Shown here one piece after another: positions 1 through 8,070 of a stretch of DNA of 64,000 nt (positions within the stretch are counted from its first letter, which is position 1; each line of letters opens with the position of its first letter). The DNA lies in the NCBI GenBank assembly GCA_964559455.1, contig CAZLHO010000004.1, positions 36,710 through 100,709 on the forward strand, written 5' to 3'. Origin of the DNA: CAZLHO01 sp964559455. GTDB lineage: Bacteria > Krumholzibacteriota > Krumholzibacteriia > LZORAL124-64-63. Under the pieces are notes generated by a model. The model did not search any database. It was given only the letters and a program-made list of their open reading frames with translations, and was not told where the DNA came from. Position numbers and translations under genes: made by a program.

Positions 1-643
1 CGTCGCTGCCGGCGTAGAGCAGCACCCACCAGAGCACGACGAAGACGGTGCGGCGGCCCAGCGACGAGAGCGCGAGCAGGATCAGCGCCAGGCTGACCCC
101 CGAGAGGATGCAGAAGGCGGTGGCGCGCAGGGGGACCAGCAGGAGCATCTCGACGCCGACGTCGCCGCTGGTCACCAGGTAGCCGAAGACGCTCAGGGCG
201 TAGACCGGGAAGAGGGTCACCGCGAAGTAGAAGAAGAGGATGATCGCCGTCTTGCCCGCCACGTAGTCGATCAGGGTCAGGGGTCGGGCGAAGTAGAGGG
301 CGAGCCCGTTCTCCTCGCGATCGCGGGTCACCAGGCGGGCGCCGATCAGGGCCAGCACGATCAGGACGAAGGGCCCCTGCCAGAAGAGGAAGGCCCGGAA
401 GCCCTCGGGCGTGATGTCGGTCCAACTGCCGCCGAGCAGGCGGGCCAACTCCCCTACCTTCCAGGTGAAGTAGAGGATGCCCGCCTTGACCACCGCCGGC
501 ACCCAGGCCACCACCAGCAGCAGCAGGAAGCCGCGCCGCTTCAGGGGCTCGGCGATGCCGCGGCGCGCGATGGCCCACCAGGCCGGCGCGGCGTGTCCGC
601 CGGAGTGCTCCCAGTGCCTGTATCCCCGTTCGTAGACCGGCAT
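1..643 (-). CDS. ABC-2-type transporter permease (partial, cut by window edge)
   Basis: Membrane subunit of an ABC exporter; only the N-terminal ~214 residues lie in the window. It starts MPVYERGYRHWEHSG, a soluble lead common in this family, followed by hydrophobic helices at about residues 38-60, 85-105, 130-155 and 165-195. Between helices 2 and 3 sits DREENGLALYFARPL, which matches the ABC-2 signature in which the nucleotide-binding partner docks. The ATG lies 2 nt after the stop of the ATPase gene at 646-1584, so the two are one operon and almost certainly one transporter. The substrate cannot be told from the sequence. Confidence 0.85.
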   Translation of the reverse strand, partial: MPVYERGYRHWEHSGGHAAPAWWAIARRGIAEPLKRRGFLLLLVVAWVPAVVKAGILYFTWKVGELARLLGGSWTDITPEGFRAFLFWQGPFVLIVLALIGARLVTRDREENGLALYFARPLTLIDYVAGKTAIILFFYFAVTLFPVYALSVFGYLVTSGDVGVEMLLLVPLRATAFCILSGVSLALILLALSSLGRRTVFVVLWWVLLYAGSD

Positions 644-645
644 CG

Positions 646-1584
646 CTACTCCCCGCCGTCGACGAGCTTGAAGAAGAGGTCCTCGAGGGTCTCGGTGCGC
701 AGTTGCAGCCGGCGCAGGGCGTAGCCGCTCTCGACGGCCGCCCGCAGCACCGGCCCGGTGCCCTCGTCCGGGGGCAGGCCGATGCGCAGCAGCCGTCCCT
801 CGGCCTCGGCGGCGCCCCCGGCCCTGCGGACGGCGTCCAGGAAGCCCTGCTCGTTGCCGAAACCCTCGGCGATGTAGACGCGCTCGGCGCCGTCGTCCAC
901 CGCGCCGATCCCGACATGGTCCAGGAGCCGTCCCTCGCGCAGGACCAGGATCTCGGAGCAGACGGCCTTGACGTCGGCCAGCAGGTGGGTCGAGAGGATC
1001 ACGCCCAGGCCCTTGGCGCCGGCGAGATCGTTGACGAGGTCCAGCATCGACAGGCGGCCCTTGGGGTCGAGGCCGCTGGTCGGTTCGTCCAGGAAGAGCC
1101 AGTCGGGATCGTGGACCAGGGCCTGGGACAGCTTCAGGCGCTGGCGCATGCCCTGGCTGTAGGTGTCGGCCAGCCGGTAGCGCTCATCGGCCAGCCCGAC
1201 GTAGTTCAGCACTTCGTGGGCCCGCTGCAGGGCGTCCGAGGTCGGCATCCCGCCCAGTTCGCCCAGGTAGGCCACCATCGCCACGCCGCTCATGCCGGGG
1301 ATGATGCCGCCCCGCTCGGGCATCCAGCCCACGTGGCGCCGGGCGCGACGGGGGGCGCGGGCCATGTCGTGGCCCATGACCGTGACGCCGCCCGCCACCG
1401 GCGGCAGGTGGCCGAGCAGCACGCGCAGCAGGGTCGTCTTGCCGGAACCGTTGGGCCCGAGCAGGCCGACGGCCTTCTTCTCGAGGCTGAAGGACACGTC
1501 CTTGAGCACGGGAGGGCCGCCGTAACCGGCGTCGAGACGGCGGGCTTCGATGGCGGAGCCGCTGCTGTTGACTTTGTCGTCCAT
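646..1584 (-). CDS. ABC transporter ATP-binding protein
   Basis: ATPase subunit (312 aa from the ATG at 1584) that powers the permease encoded directly downstream. Visible motifs: Walker A GPNGSGKTT, signature YSQGMRQR (a variant of LSGGQ with Tyr-Ser-Gln), Walker B WLFLDEPTSGLDP and the switch His in ILSTHLL. After the ATPase fold there is a C-terminal domain of roughly 90 residues, typical of the CcmA/NatA-type exporters paired with ABC-2 permeases. The start is uncertain: an ATG at 1593 gives three more residues, but only the ATG at 1584 has a GGGAG directly upstream. A longer open frame up to 1710 looks non-coding. Substrate unknown. Confidence 0.88.
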   Translation of the reverse strand: MDDKVNSSGSAIEARRLDAGYGGPPVLKDVSFSLEKKAVGLLGPNGSGKTTLLRVLLGHLPPVAGGVTVMGHDMARAPRRARRHVGWMPERGGIIPGMSGVAMVAYLGELGGMPTSDALQRAHEVLNYVGLADERYRLADTYSQGMRQRLKLSQALVHDPDWLFLDEPTSGLDPKGRLSMLDLVNDLAGAKGLGVILSTHLLADVKAVCSEILVLREGRLLDHVGIGAVDDGAERVYIAEGFGNEQGFLDAVRRAGGAAEAEGRLLRIGLPPDEGTGPVLRAAVESGYALRRLQLRTETLEDLFFKLVDGGE

Positions 1585-1733
1585 GGCTCCCATTATGAAT
1601 TCTGGCAACCAGTTAGCGTTCCCGATCACGAACGCGGTAGTTACGCCGCGCCGGAGCGATTGTTTCAGAGACGCCCGGATATGCAAGTTCTTTTCCGCGC
1701 CGCCGGCCACGACGCCGCCGGCAAGGAGGTGCC

Positions 1734-2912
1734 ATGCCCCCCACCCGGATCAAGACCGCCGAGTCGGTGACGCCCGGCCACGCCGACAAGCTCTGCGACC
1801 TGATCGCCGACGCCGTCCTGGACGCCGTCCTGGCCGAGGACCGCTTCGCCCGCGTCGCCTGCGAGGTCATGGTGACCACGGGGATGGTCGTCGTGGCCGG
1901 CCAGATCACGACCAAGTGCTACGTCGACATCGCCGGCGTCGTGCGCGAGACGATCCGCAGCGTGGGCTATTCCGACCCCGCGACGGGCTTTTCGCACGAG
2001 AGCTGCGCGGTGGTCGTGCTGCTCGAGGAACAGTCCTCCGCCGTCTCGGCCGGGGTGGACCGCAAGGGCGCCGGCGACAGCTCCGTGGTCTTCGGCTTCG
2101 CCACCGACGAGGGCGCCCGGCTGCCCGTGGACTGCCACCTGATGCCGGTCACCCCCTACCTGGCCAACCGTCTGACCGAGCGCCTGACCGCGGTCCAGGC
2201 CGGTGGCAAGCTGCCCTACCTGTACCCGGACGGCAAATGCCAGATCTCGGTGGCCTTCGCCGGCGACCGCCCGCAGAGGCTGGCCCACGTCGTCCTGGCC
2301 GCCCACCACCGCGAGTCGGCCGACCTGGCCCAGGTCCGGCGCGACCTGAAGCGCCTGGTGATCAAGCCCGTGCTGGGCCCCACCGGCCTGATGGACGACC
2401 GGACCGAGGTCGTGATCAACCCGATCGGCCCCTTCGTCGACGGCGGGCCGCGGGGAGACGCCGGCGTCACCGGCCGCAAGGTCACGGTGGACTGCTACGG
2501 CAACTGCTGTCCCCACGGCGGCAGCGCCCTCTGCGGCAAGGATCCCACCCAGCCCGACCGCACCGGCAGCTACGGCGCCCGCTGGGTCGCCAAGCACCTG
2601 GTCGCCGCCGGCCTGGCCCGCACCTGCGTGGTCGAGACGGCCTACGTGATCGGCCGCGTCGATCCCCTCTACGTGCGGGTCGACAGCCGCGGCACCGGCG
2701 CCCTGCCGGACGCCCGCCTGACCGCGATCGTCGCCGAGCGCTTCGACCTGTCGCTGGCCGGCATCATCGAGGCCCTGGACCTGCGCCGGCCCATCTACAC
2801 GCCCACCGCCGCCGGCGGCCATTTCGGCCGCACGGGCGGGGACTTCCCCTGGGAGGACCTGCCCCTGCTGGCGGAGCTGAAGAGCCTCAGGCCCGCGAAG
2901 TCGCGCCGCTAG
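1734..2912 (+). CDS. metK: divergent S-adenosylmethionine synthetase (MetK family)
   Basis: Makes S-adenosylmethionine from ATP and methionine if active (392 aa, close to the usual ~385). The three-part MetK fold is followed from end to end: AESVTPGHADK near the N-terminus, GAGDSSVVFGFA around residue 115, GGPRGDAGVTGRK around 245, GKDPTQPDR around 275, and RPIYTPTAAGGHFGR near the C-terminus. Compared from memory with E. coli MetK, the His, Asp and Lys of GHxDK, the Lys and Asp of GKDP..DR and the Arg-Lys of TGRK are kept, but several near-invariant positions differ: GHPDK is GHADK, GEIT is GQIT, GAGDQG is GAGDSS, and DPSKVDR is DPTQPDR. It may be a fast-evolved sole MetK or a second paralog. 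A gamma-lyase follows 11 nt later, with AGGAGG directly after this stop. Confidence 0.82.
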   Translation: MPPTRIKTAESVTPGHADKLCDLIADAVLDAVLAEDRFARVACEVMVTTGMVVVAGQITTKCYVDIAGVVRETIRSVGYSDPATGFSHESCAVVVLLEEQSSAVSAGVDRKGAGDSSVVFGFATDEGARLPVDCHLMPVTPYLANRLTERLTAVQAGGKLPYLYPDGKCQISVAFAGDRPQRLAHVVLAAHHRESADLAQVRRDLKRLVIKPVLGPTGLMDDRTEVVINPIGPFVDGGPRGDAGVTGRKVTVDCYGNCCPHGGSALCGKDPTQPDRTGSYGARWVAKHLVAAGLARTCVVETAYVIGRVDPLYVRVDSRGTGALPDARLTAIVAERFDLSLAGIIEALDLRRPIYTPTAAGGHFGRTGGDFPWEDLPLLAELKSLRPAKSRR

Positions 2913-2923
2913 GAGGGACGACC

Positions 2924-4138
2924 ATGGTGAAGAAGAAGAAGGCCGGGAACGACTGGGGTTTCAGCACCCTCTGCATCCACGGCAAGAAGCATACCGACAA
3001 GCACGACACGGGACGGCCGATCCGCGCCGTGTCGACGCCGATCTTCCAGAGCTCCACCTTCGCCTTCGAGAACGCCGACCACGGCGCCGCCATCTTCGCG
3101 GGCGAGGATCCGGGCTACGTCTACACGCGGCTGGGCAACCCCACGCAGGCGGCCTTCGAGGTCGAGATGGCCTACCTGGAGGGCGGCGAGGCCGCCCTGG
3201 CCCTGGCCAGCGGCATGGCCGCCGCGACGACCGCGGTGCTGACCTGCTGCCGAGCCGGCGAGCACATCGTCGCCGGCGACACCCTCTACGGAGGCACGCA
3301 CCAGCTCTTCACCCAGACCCTGCCCCGCCTGGACATCGCGGTCACCGAGATCGACGCCCGCGACCCGGAGAACTTCGCGCGGGCGATCACCGACAAGACG
3401 CGGCTGGTCTACCTCGAGACCCCGGCCAACCCCACCCTGGTGCTGACGGACATCGCGGCGGTGGCCGAGATCGCCCACGCCAAGGGCGTGCCGGTGCTCG
3501 TCGACAACACCTTCTGCACCCCCTACCTGCAGAACCCGCTGTCGCTGGGCGCGGACATCGTCCTGCACAGCGCGACCAAGTACATCGGCGGCCACGGCGA
3601 CACTGTGGCCGGCGTCCTGGTCGGCAAGGCCGACTGGATCATGCAGGCCCGCATGGAGACGCTGCGCGACGTCGGCGGCTGCATCTCGCCCTTCAACGCC
3701 TGGCTGCTGCTGCGCGGCCTGAAGACCCTGCCGGTGCGCATGGACCGGCACCAGCGCAGCGCCATGGAGATCGCCCAGTTCCTCAGCTACCATCCCAAGG
3801 TCGAGGACGTGATCTACCCCGGGTTGTCCTTCCACCCCCAGCACGCGCTGGCCGGGCGCCAGCAGCGGGGCTTCGGCGGCATGATCAGCTTCATGGTCGC
3901 GGGGGGGCGCGCGGCGGGCAAGGTCGTGCTGGACGCGGTGGAACTGTGCACCCTGGCCGTGAGCCTGGGCGACGTGGACACCCTGATCGAGCATCCCGCC
4001 AGCATGACCCACTCCACCTACAACGACGCCGACCTGAAGAAGGTCGGCATCGATCCGGCGATGATCCGGCTGTCGGTGGGGCTGGAGGACGTCGACGACA
4101 TCATCGCCGACCTGCGCCAGGCCCTGGCGCGCATCTGA
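2924..4138 (+). CDS. PLP-dependent methionine/cystathionine gamma-lyase family enzyme
   Basis: Cys/Met-metabolism PLP enzyme (404 aa, normal length). The PLP lysine is in HSATKYIGGHGD; YTRLGNPT and ETPANPT are family signatures and DNTF contains the cofactor-binding Asp. SATKYIGGHGD is most like methionine gamma-lyases, but the position that carries the special Cys of characterised methionine gamma-lyases (LYGC) is Gly here (TLYGGTHQLF). The substrate could therefore be methionine, cystathionine or homocysteine. It starts with a Lys-rich MVKKKKAGN tail. AGGAGG at 2911-2916, 7 nt before the ATG, fixes the start. With the upstream MetK-like gene it forms a sulfur amino acid pair. Confidence 0.88.
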   Translation: MVKKKKAGNDWGFSTLCIHGKKHTDKHDTGRPIRAVSTPIFQSSTFAFENADHGAAIFAGEDPGYVYTRLGNPTQAAFEVEMAYLEGGEAALALASGMAAATTAVLTCCRAGEHIVAGDTLYGGTHQLFTQTLPRLDIAVTEIDARDPENFARAITDKTRLVYLETPANPTLVLTDIAAVAEIAHAKGVPVLVDNTFCTPYLQNPLSLGADIVLHSATKYIGGHGDTVAGVLVGKADWIMQARMETLRDVGGCISPFNAWLLLRGLKTLPVRMDRHQRSAMEIAQFLSYHPKVEDVIYPGLSFHPQHALAGRQQRGFGGMISFMVAGGRAAGKVVLDAVELCTLAVSLGDVDTLIEHPASMTHSTYNDADLKKVGIDPAMIRLSVGLEDVDDIIADLRQALARI

Positions 4139-4168
4139 CGCGCGGCCTCAGGCCAGGGGGAAGAAGAC

Positions 4169-4196
4169 GGAGCGGAGGGGATCGCCCCTCCGCTCC
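4169..4196. terminator. perfect 12-bp hairpin between convergent genes
   Basis: Inverted repeat of 12 bp (4169-4180 and 4185-4196) with a 4-nt ATCG loop, lying between the stop of the gamma-lyase (plus strand) and the stop of the S41 protease (minus strand). No clear T-run on either side. Its position suggests a bidirectional transcription end. Confidence 0.6.
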
Positions 4197-4234
4197 CTGC
4201 ATGCTACGGACCCCGACGGGGCCGCGCCGTCGTT

Positions 4235-5935
4235 TCAGTTCGACTGCGTCGCGGGCTCCTCGCCCGCGCGGCTCAGCTGCTCGGCGTTCCACTCCTCGGC
4301 CAGGGACAGCAGCCCGGCCAGGCTGTCGGCCTGCTTGAAGAGGTCCAGCGTCCGGTGCAGCTGCTCGTCGCGCTCGATGGCCACCTTGTAGGCCGCCTCG
4401 GAGCCGAACTCCCGCCGCATCACCTCGCGGCGGATTCCCAGGTCGATGTAGTCCCGGTTGGCCGCGAGCAGCGAGTCCGAGAGGCTCAGCTCGTAGAAGC
4501 CCAGGTACTCCTCGATGCGCTCGCGGTCCTTCAAGAAGGAATCGAACTCGGCGCGCACGGCGTCGTCCACGCGGAAGTCCTCGGTCACCGGATGGCGGGC
4601 CGCCCAGAAGCTGGCGAAGCTGAACAGGGCTCCATCGCGTTCCAGGGCGACCTCGAAGTCGGTCAGGAAAGGCTGGTCGATCTCGATGTCGGGGGTCACG
4701 CCGCCGCCGCCGTAGACCATGCGCCCGGACTCCGTCTCGTAGGTCTCCTTCTCGTGGCGGGCGGTCTCCTCGACCTCGGCCTCGTCCTCGCTCCGGGCCT
4801 CGGCATGGGCCGCGATCACGGCTTCCTCCTGGTCGCGCGGCCGGTCCTTGTGGATCGACCGGCCCGAAGGCGTGTAGTACTTGGCCGTGGTCAGCTTCAG
4901 GGCCGAGTCCTCGCTCAGGCGGTAGACGGTCTGCACCGACCCCTTGCCGAAGGTCGTCTTGCCGACGACCAGCGCCGAGTCGTGGTCCTGCAGCGCGGCG
5001 GTGACGATCTCGCTGGCCGAAGCCGACGAGCCGTTCACCAGCACGACGATCGGCACCCGGTTGAAGACGTGGTCGGCCTTCTCGGCGTGATAGGTCCGGT
5101 TCTGGGCCCGGATGCGGCCCTTCGTGTAGACGATCAGATCGCCCTCGTCCAGGAAGAGTTCGCTGACCTCGTAGGCCGCGTCGAGCAGCCCGCCCGGGTT
5201 CCAGCGCAGGTCCAGCAGCAGGCCCTTCATGCCCAGGGCCTCGAGCTGCTCCAGCTTCTCGCGCATCTCCTGCTTGGTCGTGCGCGAGAAGTTCTGCACG
5301 CGCATGTAGCCGACGTCGTCCATCATGAAGGCGTAGGGCACGCTCTCCAGCTTGATGATGTCGCGGGTCAGGGTCAGCGGGAAGGGCGCGTCGAAGCCCT
5401 CGCGCTTGATCACGATCGACACCTGGGTGCCGGGATCGCCGCGCAGCAGGCCGACGGCGTCGTCGCTGGTGAAGTCCCGCGTCGACTCGCCCTCGATCTC
5501 GACGATCTGGTCGCCGCCGCGGATGCCCATCAGGAAGGCCGGCGTCCCCTCGATCGGCGAGACGACGGTCGGGTAGTGGTCGCGGATGTTGATCGTGATG
5601 CCCAGGCCGCCGAATTCGCCTTCGGTGGACATCATCAGGTCCTCGTAGAAACGGGGCGGCAGGTACTGGGAATGCTCGTCGAGGTGGCGCACCATGCCCT
5701 CGATGCCCGCTTCGAGGAGTTCCTGGGCGTCGACGTCGTCGACGTAGCTCCAGTAGATCCGCTCGTAGACGTTGCCGAGGACCTTCAGCCCCTCGATCAG
5801 CTGCTGGCGCTTGTTGCCGCGCTCGGGCTCCTGGGCTGAGGCCGGGCGGCCGAAGGGCGCCGCGACGAGAAGGATCAGGAAAAGGGCGGCGGCGCTGCGG
5901 AGCCGTGGCCGGGAGGTGGTCGCCAGGTGTCTCAT
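4235..5935 (-). CDS. secreted S41 C-terminal processing peptidase with PDZ domain
   Basis: Serine protease of the CtpA/Prc type, acting outside the inner membrane. Order of parts (566 aa): signal peptide (residues 1-34, ending near PASAQ), a tail-specific protease N-terminal segment, PDZ domain at ~105-185 (GGDQIVEIEGES), and the S41 catalytic domain at ~200-365. The nucleophile is the Ser near 306 in NGSSASASEI and the general base the Lys near 331 in TTFGKGSVQT. After residue 365 comes a Glu-rich linker and then ~170 residues of mostly helical sequence with no domain I recognise. It probably processes or degrades envelope proteins. The Shine-Dalgarno upstream of the ATG is weak. Confidence 0.92.
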   Translation of the reverse strand: MRHLATTSRPRLRSAAALFLILLVAAPFGRPASAQEPERGNKRQQLIEGLKVLGNVYERIYWSYVDDVDAQELLEAGIEGMVRHLDEHSQYLPPRFYEDLMMSTEGEFGGLGITINIRDHYPTVVSPIEGTPAFLMGIRGGDQIVEIEGESTRDFTSDDAVGLLRGDPGTQVSIVIKREGFDAPFPLTLTRDIIKLESVPYAFMMDDVGYMRVQNFSRTTKQEMREKLEQLEALGMKGLLLDLRWNPGGLLDAAYEVSELFLDEGDLIVYTKGRIRAQNRTYHAEKADHVFNRVPIVVLVNGSSASASEIVTAALQDHDSALVVGKTTFGKGSVQTVYRLSEDSALKLTTAKYYTPSGRSIHKDRPRDQEEAVIAAHAEARSEDEAEVEETARHEKETYETESGRMVYGGGGVTPDIEIDQPFLTDFEVALERDGALFSFASFWAARHPVTEDFRVDDAVRAEFDSFLKDRERIEEYLGFYELSLSDSLLAANRDYIDLGIRREVMRREFGSEAAYKVAIERDEQLHRTLDLFKQADSLAGLLSLAEEWNAEQLSRAGEEPATQSN

Positions 5936-5997
5936 TTGGGTCGCTTTCGTTGCAGTATCGGTCCCGCGAGCCGGATCCTTGCTATAGGAATACGTAT

Positions 5998-6681
5998 TTA
6001 TATGGCTTTCAGCAATTCATGTTCCATTTCCCGTAAACGGGCCAAAGCCGCGTCCAGCACCGCGTCGGGGGAAAGGGCGGCATCGAGGACGCAATAGCGG
6101 GATAGCCCGGAATCCGCCATCGCCCGGTAGGCCGCGTAGACGCGGTCGTGGAAGGCCGCCGACTCCTTTTCCAGCCGGTCCGGCTCGCGTCCCGCCATGC
6201 GCCGGCGGCCGGCTTCCGGGGGCAGCAGGCAGAGGAAGGTCCGGTCGGGAGTCGCGCCGGCCACGGCGAAGTCGTTCAGGCGGTGCACGGCGGCCCAGCC
6301 CAGCCGGCGGCCGCCGCCCTGGTAGGCCACCGAGGCGTCGGCGTAGCGGTCGCAGATCACGATCCGGCCCTCGGCCAGGGCCGGGAGCACCTTCTCGCGG
6401 ACCAGCTGGGCCCGGCTGGCGACCATCAGCAGCAGTTCGGTCTCGGCGCTCATCCCGGCCAGAGCGGGGTCCAGCAGGATCTCGCGCACCCGCTCGCCGA
6501 CGGCCGTGCCGCCCGGCTCGCGCAGCAGCAGCGGCGGATCGCCGACGGCCGCCAGCCGCTCCGCCAGGCTCCGGATCAGCGTGGACTTGCCGCTGCCCTC
6601 GGGGCCCTCGAAGGTCAGCAGCAGCCCGGGCAGGCCGTGGGACGGCGCGGGGCGGGCGGGAAGATCGATGTCCGCGCTCAC
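5998..6681 (-). CDS. tmk: thymidylate kinase
   Basis: Phosphorylates dTMP to dTDP for DNA synthesis (227 aa). Visible: P-loop FEGPEGSGKST, the LREPGG motif, the DRY motif in ICDRYADASVAYQGGGR with the following Gly/Arg-rich substrate segment. Start chosen: GTG at 6681, because GGGAGGG lies upstream and the codon overlaps the stop of the preceding phosphatidyltransferase gene as GTGA (4 nt). No in-frame ATG exists before the P-loop. A longer open frame upstream, to 7317, is a shadow of the neighbouring gene. Confidence 0.93.
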   Translation of the reverse strand: MSADIDLPARPAPSHGLPGLLLTFEGPEGSGKSTLIRSLAERLAAVGDPPLLLREPGGTAVGERVREILLDPALAGMSAETELLLMVASRAQLVREKVLPALAEGRIVICDRYADASVAYQGGGRRLGWAAVHRLNDFAVAGATPDRTFLCLLPPEAGRRRMAGREPDRLEKESAAFHDRVYAAYRAMADSGLSRYCVLDAALSPDAVLDAALARLREMEHELLKAI

Positions 6682-7310
6682 GACGTCCCTCCCCCGGCGG
6701 GCGGGTCTCCGGCGTCCTCCTCCTGCAGCCGTCGGCTGGTGTCGACGATCCGCTGCAGCGTCGTCAGCACCGTGGCCACGGCCAGGACGGCCAGCACGAG
6801 TTCGAGCACCCGCCAACCCAGCATCATGCCCAGGACCAGCAGCACGATGCGCTCGGGCCTCTGCAGCCAGCCGCCGAAGCAGGACGAGCCCAGGCCCTCG
6901 GCGCGGGCGCGGGCGTAGCTGGTGGTCAGCGACCCCGCCAGGGCGAGGACGATCATCAGCACCGCCGTCGGCCGCAGTCCCTGGTCCCCGGTCATGTAGT
7001 ACCAGGCCAGGCCGGCGTAGATCGCGGACTCCGCCAGGCGGTCGAAGTTGGAGTCCAGGAAGGCCCCGCGACGTGAAACGGTGCCCTGCAGGCGGGCCAG
7101 GTCGCCGTCCAGCATGTCGAAGAGCGATCCGACCAGCAGCACCACGGCCCCCAGGAAGAGGCTCCCCCGCGCCGCGATCCACGCGGCGGCGCAGGAGCAG
7201 ATCAGGCCCGTGATCGAGACCGCGGTGGGGGTCATGCCGAGCCGGTCCAGCGCCAGCACCAGCGGCCGCACCCGGGCCCGCGCGAATTCCTTCAGATTCG
7301 TGCGATCCAT
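6678..7310 (-). CDS. CDP-alcohol phosphatidyltransferase, resembling phosphatidylinositol-phosphate synthases
   Basis: Integral membrane enzyme (210 aa) that joins a CDP-diacylglycerol to an alcohol, releasing CMP. The complete family signature is present: D65, D68-G69, A72-R73, G82, D86 and D90. About six hydrophobic helices. Further down, SYARARAEGLG and the RPER tetrad at 151-154 resemble phosphatidylinositol-phosphate/archaetidylinositol-phosphate synthases more than PgsA glycerol-phosphate synthases (recalled from family knowledge, not computed). The acceptor could thus be inositol phosphate, but glycerol phosphate cannot be excluded. Its stop overlaps the tmk start. Confidence 0.8.
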   Translation of the reverse strand: MDRTNLKEFARARVRPLVLALDRLGMTPTAVSITGLICSCAAAWIAARGSLFLGAVVLLVGSLFDMLDGDLARLQGTVSRRGAFLDSNFDRLAESAIYAGLAWYYMTGDQGLRPTAVLMIVLALAGSLTTSYARARAEGLGSSCFGGWLQRPERIVLLVLGMMLGWRVLELVLAVLAVATVLTTLQRIVDTSRRLQEEDAGDPPAGGGTS

Positions 7311-7353
7311 TCGTCATCCCTTCCGGGAGCGGCCGGGTTGGGCCGTCCGCGGT

Positions 7354-8070
7354 TCATCGGTCGGCGGGCCGTCCCCGCATCAGCAGCACCAACTCGCCCT
7401 TCAGCCTGGGGCCGGTCATGTTCTCGAGCAGCACGGACGCGATGCCGCGCAGCGTCTCCTCGTGGATCTTGGTGATCTCGCGCACGACGGCCAGCTCCCG
7501 TTCCGGGGCCAGCTCGCCGATCGCCGCCAGGGTCTTGCGGATCCGGTGGCAGGATTCCAGCACGACGACCGTCCCCCGCTCGGCCAGCAGCTCCTCCAGG
7601 AAGTGGCGCAGCTTGCCGGGCCGGCGGGGCGGATAGCCGGCGAAGAGGAAGCGGTCGGTGGGCAGCCCCGAGAGCACGAGCGCCGCCAGGACGCTCGACG
7701 GCCCGGGGGCCACGGTATAGGGCAGCCCGGCCTCGCGCATGGCCCTGACCAGCACGTAGCCGGGGTCGGAGACGGCGGGCATGCCGGCGTCGCTGACCAC
7801 GGCCACCCGGTCGCCGGCCTGCAGGCGGGCGACGATGCGCGGGACCTGCGCCTCCTTGTTGTGGTCGTGCAGGGCCGAGAGATCGGCGCCGATGCCGTAG
7901 CGGGACAGCAGCCGACGCGTGCGCCGGGTGTCCTCGGCGTAGACGGCGTCGGCCCCGTCCAGGAAGGCCAGACCCCTCAGCGTCATGTCGTCGAGGTTGC
8001 CGATCGGCGTGGCCACGAGCACGCAGCTTCCCGGGGGAAAATCGACCGCGGGCAGCTCCGGGGACTTCAT
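7354..8070 (-). CDS. rsmI: 16S rRNA (cytidine-1402-2'-O)-methyltransferase
   Basis: Methylates the ribose of C1402 in 16S rRNA using S-adenosylmethionine (238 aa; tetrapyrrole-methylase fold). Signature segments: LVATPIGNLDDMTLRG at the N-terminus, AEDTRRTRRLL, VSDAGMPAVSDPGY, and APGPSSVLAALVLSGLP, then FAGYPPR. The ATG at 8070 overlaps the nadE stop as ATGA, so it is likely translated by coupling. A longer upstream open frame on the same strand runs through nadE and is not real. Confidence 0.94.
   Translation of the reverse strand: MKSPELPAVDFPPGSCVLVATPIGNLDDMTLRGLAFLDGADAVYAEDTRRTRRLLSRYGIGADLSALHDHNKEAQVPRIVARLQAGDRVAVVSDAGMPAVSDPGYVLVRAMREAGLPYTVAPGPSSVLAALVLSGLPTDRFLFAGYPPRRPGKLRHFLEELLAERGTVVVLESCHRIRKTLAAIGELAPERELAVVREITKIHEETLRGIASVLLENMTGPRLKGELVLLMRGRPADR

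Noticed and set aside
1585..1710. N-terminal extension of the ABC ATPase up to 1710
   Set aside because: The added 42 residues show no family similarity; the ATG at 1584 with GGGAG fits better.
4355..5839. 494-codon open frame on the plus strand opposite the S41 protease
   Set aside because: Overlaps the catalytic domain of a clear protease on the other strand and shows no domain of its own.
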